DNA of 64,000 bases from Pyrus communis. Its lineage: Eukaryota; Streptophyta; Magnoliopsida; Rosales; Rosaceae. Location: NCBI RefSeq assembly GCF_963583255.1, contig NC_084816.1, positions 15,425,100 to 15,489,099 of the forward strand, read 5' to 3'. Shown here piece by piece: positions 59,195 through 64,000 of this stretch. Both the position numbers and the translations under genes were made by a program. The notes under the pieces were generated by a model. That model did no database searches. It saw nothing but the letters and a program-made list of their open reading frames with translations, and was not told where the DNA came from. The stretch's first letter is position 1. Every line of letters starts with the position of its first letter.

Positions 59195-59970
59195 TGGGTG
59201 TATTTTAGAGAAGCTTAAAAATTTGAGGGTATTCAATTAAGATTTAAATTTTTTTTGTAAATGTTTAGGTGTATTTTAGAGAGGTCTGCTTGACTGTGGC
59301 CACAGGCATGGCGAAATACCATAGCCTCTCCGGGCTGGGAAGGAGTGGATAATCGTGGCTTGCCACCAATTATCTCCTTTTTTTTAAAAAAAAAAAAGAA
59401 AAAAAAAGAATTAGAATGTTAAAGTTATAGAAGTCTATAGAATTTCATGTGTATGAATCTATTAAGTTTGGATGTATTCAAAATATCATTGATTTTGAAA
59501 GCATTTTGAAATTAATGGCTTTTTAGAAATTTTGTGATGTATTGTAGATAATAAAAATCTCACCTCTCATCCAAAGATTTTGGTGGATTTTTCTCTTCCA
59601 TCTTCTCATAATATAATCAACTACCAATCCTCCCACCACATTTCTACCACCATCCTCCCCACCTTGCCATCGCCATCGCTGCCACCACTACCTTGTATCA
59701 AACATTACCACCACCATCCTCTCCACTGCCACCTTCACATCTACCAAGGGAAGAGTCGTGAAGGGGCTAGAATGGTCACGGGTATACCCTGACATTTTTT
59801 TTTCACCCAGGAAAATTAAAGTTATTCCTTTGATTTGAAATATTTTTCAGGGTATTCTGGCCCCAACTAGAATCTTTTCCTTATTTCCTTCACTAGGTTC
59901 GGTATGAGGTTGGTGGCTTTTATGCCGTTAACTGGGATCACTATGAGTTTTGAGTGACTCAGATGATCAG

Positions 59971-60017
<47 letters not shown>

Positions 60018-60734
60018 TCGGCGAGAGAGCTGGTTTTATTTTTATTTTTGCCAATTTTTTTTTTCTCTATTTCTTGAAATATTTAAATACTAACACTTTT
60101 TCTTTTCTTTTTTCTATTTCCTCCTTCCTTCTTTCTTTCGTATAAAGGGACTTTTATTTTGAATCTTAGTCATGATACTGGGTATGAGGGTTGAGTTGAG
60201 GAAGATCATAACAAGAACGGTATTATACCAATACCAGATGATGAGGGTTGGTAGCTTAGGACAAGACATATCCTTATTTTTCTTAGATCAGAAAAGCGTT
60301 TTATGGTGAGACTTTTGACTTCTCCTGAACCACCTTGGTGAGACCATCACCACCACCATAACGCCACCACCCTTGACCAACATTGTAGCCGCATCCGCCG
60401 CCACTGAAATCATGTCACAATTATCACTATCGGCCCTACCATCACCACCACCATCATTACCTTATCACGACCCTCGCCACCACCATACCTCCACCGCCTA
60501 CTCCCCACAAACATCACACATGATGGCCCGTCACTTTTTTCAAAACTAATGGAAATGTCCATTGAATTTTAATGGACATGCATAAATTCATGATAAAAGT
60601 CTCACAGACTTCATTAAAATTCACATAGAATTTACTCAAAATCCATGTCAAGGCTCAAAAGCTCTCTCAAAATTCATGGATTTATGACTCCCACAACATC
60701 TTTTAAATCTCACTTCAATATCCTCCCCGCCCCA
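59195..60734. other. Intergenic with simple-sequence tracts
   Basis: Includes A-rich 59385-59410, a (GA)n microsatellite at 59974-60014 and CCACCA-rich DNA at 59625-59740 and 60340-60500. No gene is supported. Confidence 0.5.
59974..60014. repeat. (GA)n microsatellite
   Basis: 41 bp of GA dinucleotide. Confidence 0.97.
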
Positions 60735-61110
60735 CAGTTTTGTTTTTGACCAAAACAATTTGGTTTTCATTAACTTCTGGAAAACAAAAATAACCATTAC
60801 GTTTTTATTCATTAGTTCTTATTTTCTGTGTTTGAGATATGGGAATGTATATAGGAAAACGGAGGTGTCAAAATGGGCGGTGAGAGTGAAGAGAAGAAAG
60901 AACGAAAACAAAATCTTAAAAGTAAGACCAACTTAGAATGGTTTTCAGCTCCTAGTTTTCATTTTGTGTTTTTTCTATTATATTTTTTTCTACATGTATT
61001 TACTCCATCCTTCCTTTAATCTTTTTTTCCCCTACATTTGTCCCATGTCTTTCTCTTCTATCTCTAACACAAAAATAAAAACAAAAACTTGTCTGTTTCC
61101 GTTCCATCTT
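60735..61110. mobile_element. Decayed hAT-like foldback MITE
   Basis: ttctgtgtttgagatatggg near 60825 and its inverted partner near 61060-61090 (ctctaacacaaaaataaaaa) have the same plan as the SEC62-intron MITE at 17541-17897. Ends not resolved. Confidence 0.5.
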
Positions 61111-61489
61111 CCTATAATATTTAATGCAAGTTCTTTTGTATCAATCATTGATATTCCTTGCCTGAATTTTATTTTTAGTTTTGGAATTGTAGGGTCTAAA
61201 TTCTTACAGTTTCATAAAGTTGTGGGAATGAATTTATGACCACCACAAATATCATTATTATTGTCCTTAACTTAACCAAATTAAATTTTATAACAAAATA
61301 CTTCGATGTTTGGACCCCAATAAAAAATTACTATGAATAGAAGTCAATGCCAAAGGTAATTGTAAATGAGACTATTTTTTACCTCGTGGTTGACCACACT
61401 AATTTCTCATGTTAATAAACAAACTCATGTTGTCAAAAGCTCAATTCTAAACCACAAACGTTCAAGCAAAAGAATCTAACCTCCCTACG

Positions 61490-61953
61490 CAACGTGGAAT
61501 ATATACAAAATGCTCCCACGTGGCAAGAAGCCCACCCATTTGGAGAAAGCATCCGTCCGGTCGGTTAGATAGCAGAAAAAATTGAATATTCAAAAAAGGT
61601 GAAGAAAAGGAAGAAGCTAAGTCTGATTTGATGAGTCGTGGAACGTTTGTGTAGGAGTAATTTGGACCTCAAAATTTGTCTGGTTGATGTTCGCACACCT
61701 TCAAAACCTCCCAGATTCTCCCACACCTTCACTTGCACCACAATACCATCTTCGTTCATCACCAAGTTTTCCCTCTCCTCGTAGCTCCTGAATCTTTGGC
61801 TAGATTTTCTTATCAAAATCTCCCATTTTCTCGGAAACCCCATCACCAGATTCTTGGCATTTCCCTGAATCCAGCTGCAAAGATTGTTTTTTGGGAAAAA
61901 TTCTGATCTGGGGTTTTCACAAAAAGGTCGTTTGAGCTTTTGAGAGAGAGAGG
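61490..61953 (+). promoter_or_regulatory. RbcX promoter and 5' UTR
   Basis: CCCACGTGGC (G-box core CACGTG at 61517-61522) lies next to ATATATAC (about 61498-61505). G-boxes are common in light-regulated photosynthesis-related promoters, which fits the gene. The start of transcription is not fixed by the sequence. Confidence 0.55.
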
Positions 61954-63991
61954 ATGGTGGGAGCTGCTCTGTCTGTGGTAGGTTCGTCGGTGGTGGACTC
62001 GCACACTAGTCCTTGCCTGTGTTTGGATGCGCTGCCGACGACGGCGATGAATCTCAAGAGCGGCGGAGAAATGGTTTTGCAGAGGAATTCAATGGCCAGG
62101 AAGCATGTGGTGAAACCAGGCTCCTTGGAGTTGGGCAGTTCGTTCATTGATTTTGGCCACGACAGGCGATTTTCGATGAAAGCTCTTCCTGTTACAAGGA
62201 ATAGGAGTACGAGGAAGCGAAAGAACCGGGGTTTTGTAATTGTTAATGAACTTGCTGGGCAGTATGAAGACAGTTTTGAGGATGTTAAGACGGTGAGAAA
62301 CTTGTCTCCTATTGAGATTTTTGATGAACTTTCATTGGATGATGTTTTATATGTTCGACTCTCTTACGTACATGATGTAGTTTGTTGGTGTTTTGGTGCG
62401 TATGAGACCCTTAGCTGACTACTTTATCCGTTTCTGTATGTGATTGAATTAGGTATTTATTTCCTATGTTTATAGAGTTCACGCCTTTATTTTTAGTCCA
62501 CTACGCAGTTTGAAATTCTCTGTAGATATAAAAGATTGATTAGTTTCTTGAGTCCATTTGATGTGGGAAGATGACCGTAATGTGTTACCGCCGTTTGCGC
62601 CACAAAACTGATTGGTGCCTCTGCACATTTCGAACGAGCCTATCGAGTTGAACACTCTTCGCATCCCTTGTAGACTAATTTGTAACATGAAGAGAAACAT
62701 AGACTGATAGGTTATGCGACTCATTCATCTTTCTCTTGTTTCCCCTTTGCTTTTCATTGATTTCGAAGGATTTGTTTTACGATGACTTGTTTTCTAACGA
62801 CAAAAAAAGTTTGCGTTCTCCATGCCCTCCATTGATATCAGCCGTATTAAAACAGTTGTAGCATTACATAAAACGTACCAATCAGATGCATTGTTATTTC
62901 TTCAGATCTGGACTTGCATCATTTCCCAATTTTGTGTAGACGATGGTATGTTTAGATGCTTTCGTATGCTTGTTTTTCACATACATAAACACATATACGT
63001 TCTGTCAATTGCGAACTCGCAGACGAGAGCATCTTATTGTAACTTAGCTGACTGTAATTTCTCTGCATGCAGCAATTACTCAACTATTTTACGTACAAGG
63101 CTGTGAGGACTGTTATGAACCAGCTGTACGAGATGAACCCTACGCAATATAGGTGGTTGTACGAGTAAGTGATCGACAAGTGATTGATCGGGCCGTTTTA
63201 CCATTTTTCGTAATATGGACTTCACCTCATATTCCAACGACTTTGTTGTTCGAAGTATTACTACTACCACTGTTTTATCTAAATCCTGCTTCCATTTTCT
63301 TTGGGACAGTTTTGTTGCAACACACAAGCCTGGAGACGGGAAGCGTTTCCTCCGCACCCTTGGGAAGGTATCTATAAATCTTTATACTGTGGTTGCTTCG
63401 AACTCAAAAGAGGGAAGCCATTTTGTTCTGTTTGTTCTTTGTTTTGTTTCGATTCTAATTGTATTAGACGCCGAAAAGAAGGGGTTCCTGCAAACCATTC
63501 CTTTCGCAACTCGTTTGCGTGGTTGAAATCACTTTCTGGAAACCTGACTATCTAAAGCACAAGACTCGCACTTTCACACACATGTTTTCTGGCCCTTTGA
63601 TGTTTTAGTAAAGAAAAGGATACACAAAATCGGGTTTGGATGTCATACATATGCTATTGTTTACCTACAAATTTACGCGAATGACGGAAATACAACCGGT
63701 GCTGATTGACAGGAGAGGCATGAACTTGCCGAGAGAGTAATGATCACACGGCTTCACCTCTACGGTAAATGGGTCAAGGTAAGCAACTTCAAGCATTTTC
63801 TTTTCGAACGAGCAAAGCACTTTGATGGAGAAATGTGAGAACCAATTTTTCTTGAATTCGCTTTGATGCAGAAATGTGATCATGCCGAAATATATCAAGG
63901 AATATCAGATGAGAACCTGGAGTTGATGCGTGAACGGCTTTTTGAGACCGTGATATGGCCCTCCGATGACAACACGGAGAAGATTGGCTGA
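61954..63991 (+). CDS. RBCX: Chloroplast RbcX, Rubisco assembly chaperone
   Basis: RbcX dimers bind the C-terminal tail of the Rubisco large subunit and stabilise it during assembly of the L8 core in the stroma. Five exons: 61954-62292, 63073-63164, 63310-63367, 63713-63778 and 63872-63991, all GT-AG, give 224 residues. The first 75 or so, rich in Ser, Thr and basic residues, look like a transit peptide. The RbcX domain follows: N-Y-F-T-Y-K-A-V-R-T-V, Q-L-Y-E-M-N-P-T-Q-Y-R-W, F-V-A-T-H-K-P-G-D-G-K-R-F, R-L-H-L-Y-G-K-W-V-K-K-C-D-H and L-M-R-E-R-L-F-E-T-V-I-W-P-S-D-D, ending E-K-I-G. The ORF is intact and ends 9 bases before the window edge. Whether it is RbcX1 or RbcX2 type is not decided. Confidence 0.94.
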
Positions 63992-64000
63992 TCGTGGATC

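Overview
This is nuclear DNA of a dicot plant. Genes have GT-AG introns and are spaced by AT-rich DNA full of small transposons, solo LTRs, SINEs and microsatellites. Protein and repeat families look most like a woody Rosaceae (apple/pear type); that assignment is inference from memory, not a search.

Layout. 1-900: left-edge F-box/FBA pseudogene (minus). 900-7700: repeats only: a 170-bp Mutator-type MITE, a 251-bp solo LTR, a SINE, a 2.24-kb solo LTR and a second SINE. About 7900-16430: an almost full-length endogenous pararetrovirus (Caulimoviridae) with regulatory region, leader, two small 5' ORFs, a movement/capsid/protease/RT/RNase H polyprotein region and a further ORF region after RNase H. 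That order is closest to tungroviruses. All large ORFs are broken. It lies about 230 bp upstream of SEC62 (16661-20996, plus), in the same orientation. NF-YA (22118-25795, minus) converges on SEC62 and carries a miR169-like site in its 3' UTR.

27600-39600: accessory DNA: a copia RT/RNase H fragment, an unrecognised coding remnant split by a 572-bp hAT MITE, a 1.1-kb TAGAGGTG element, a 330-bp TRIM with two exact 115-bp LTRs, a hAT transposase fragment and a second 170-bp MITE. 40799-41209: intact SIAMESE-related CDK inhibitor (minus). 46006-49208: hnRNP F/H-like two-RRM protein (minus), starting in a 14-nt coding exon. 49480-51010: LINE RT remnant split by a 723-bp Mutator-like element with roughly 100-bp TIRs. 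53422-56898: RNA polymerase subunit RPB8/RPABC3 (minus), apparently complete except for a one-base shortfall in exon 2. 57065-59194: three abutting elements. 61954-63991: chloroplast Rubisco assembly chaperone RbcX (plus), complete.

The host genes are unrelated housekeeping or regulatory genes (ER translocation, CCAAT-box transcription, cell-cycle arrest, RNA binding, transcription, Rubisco assembly) and do not form a pathway. The most novel part is the pararetrovirus. The cleanest structural results are transposons defined to the base by target-site duplications.
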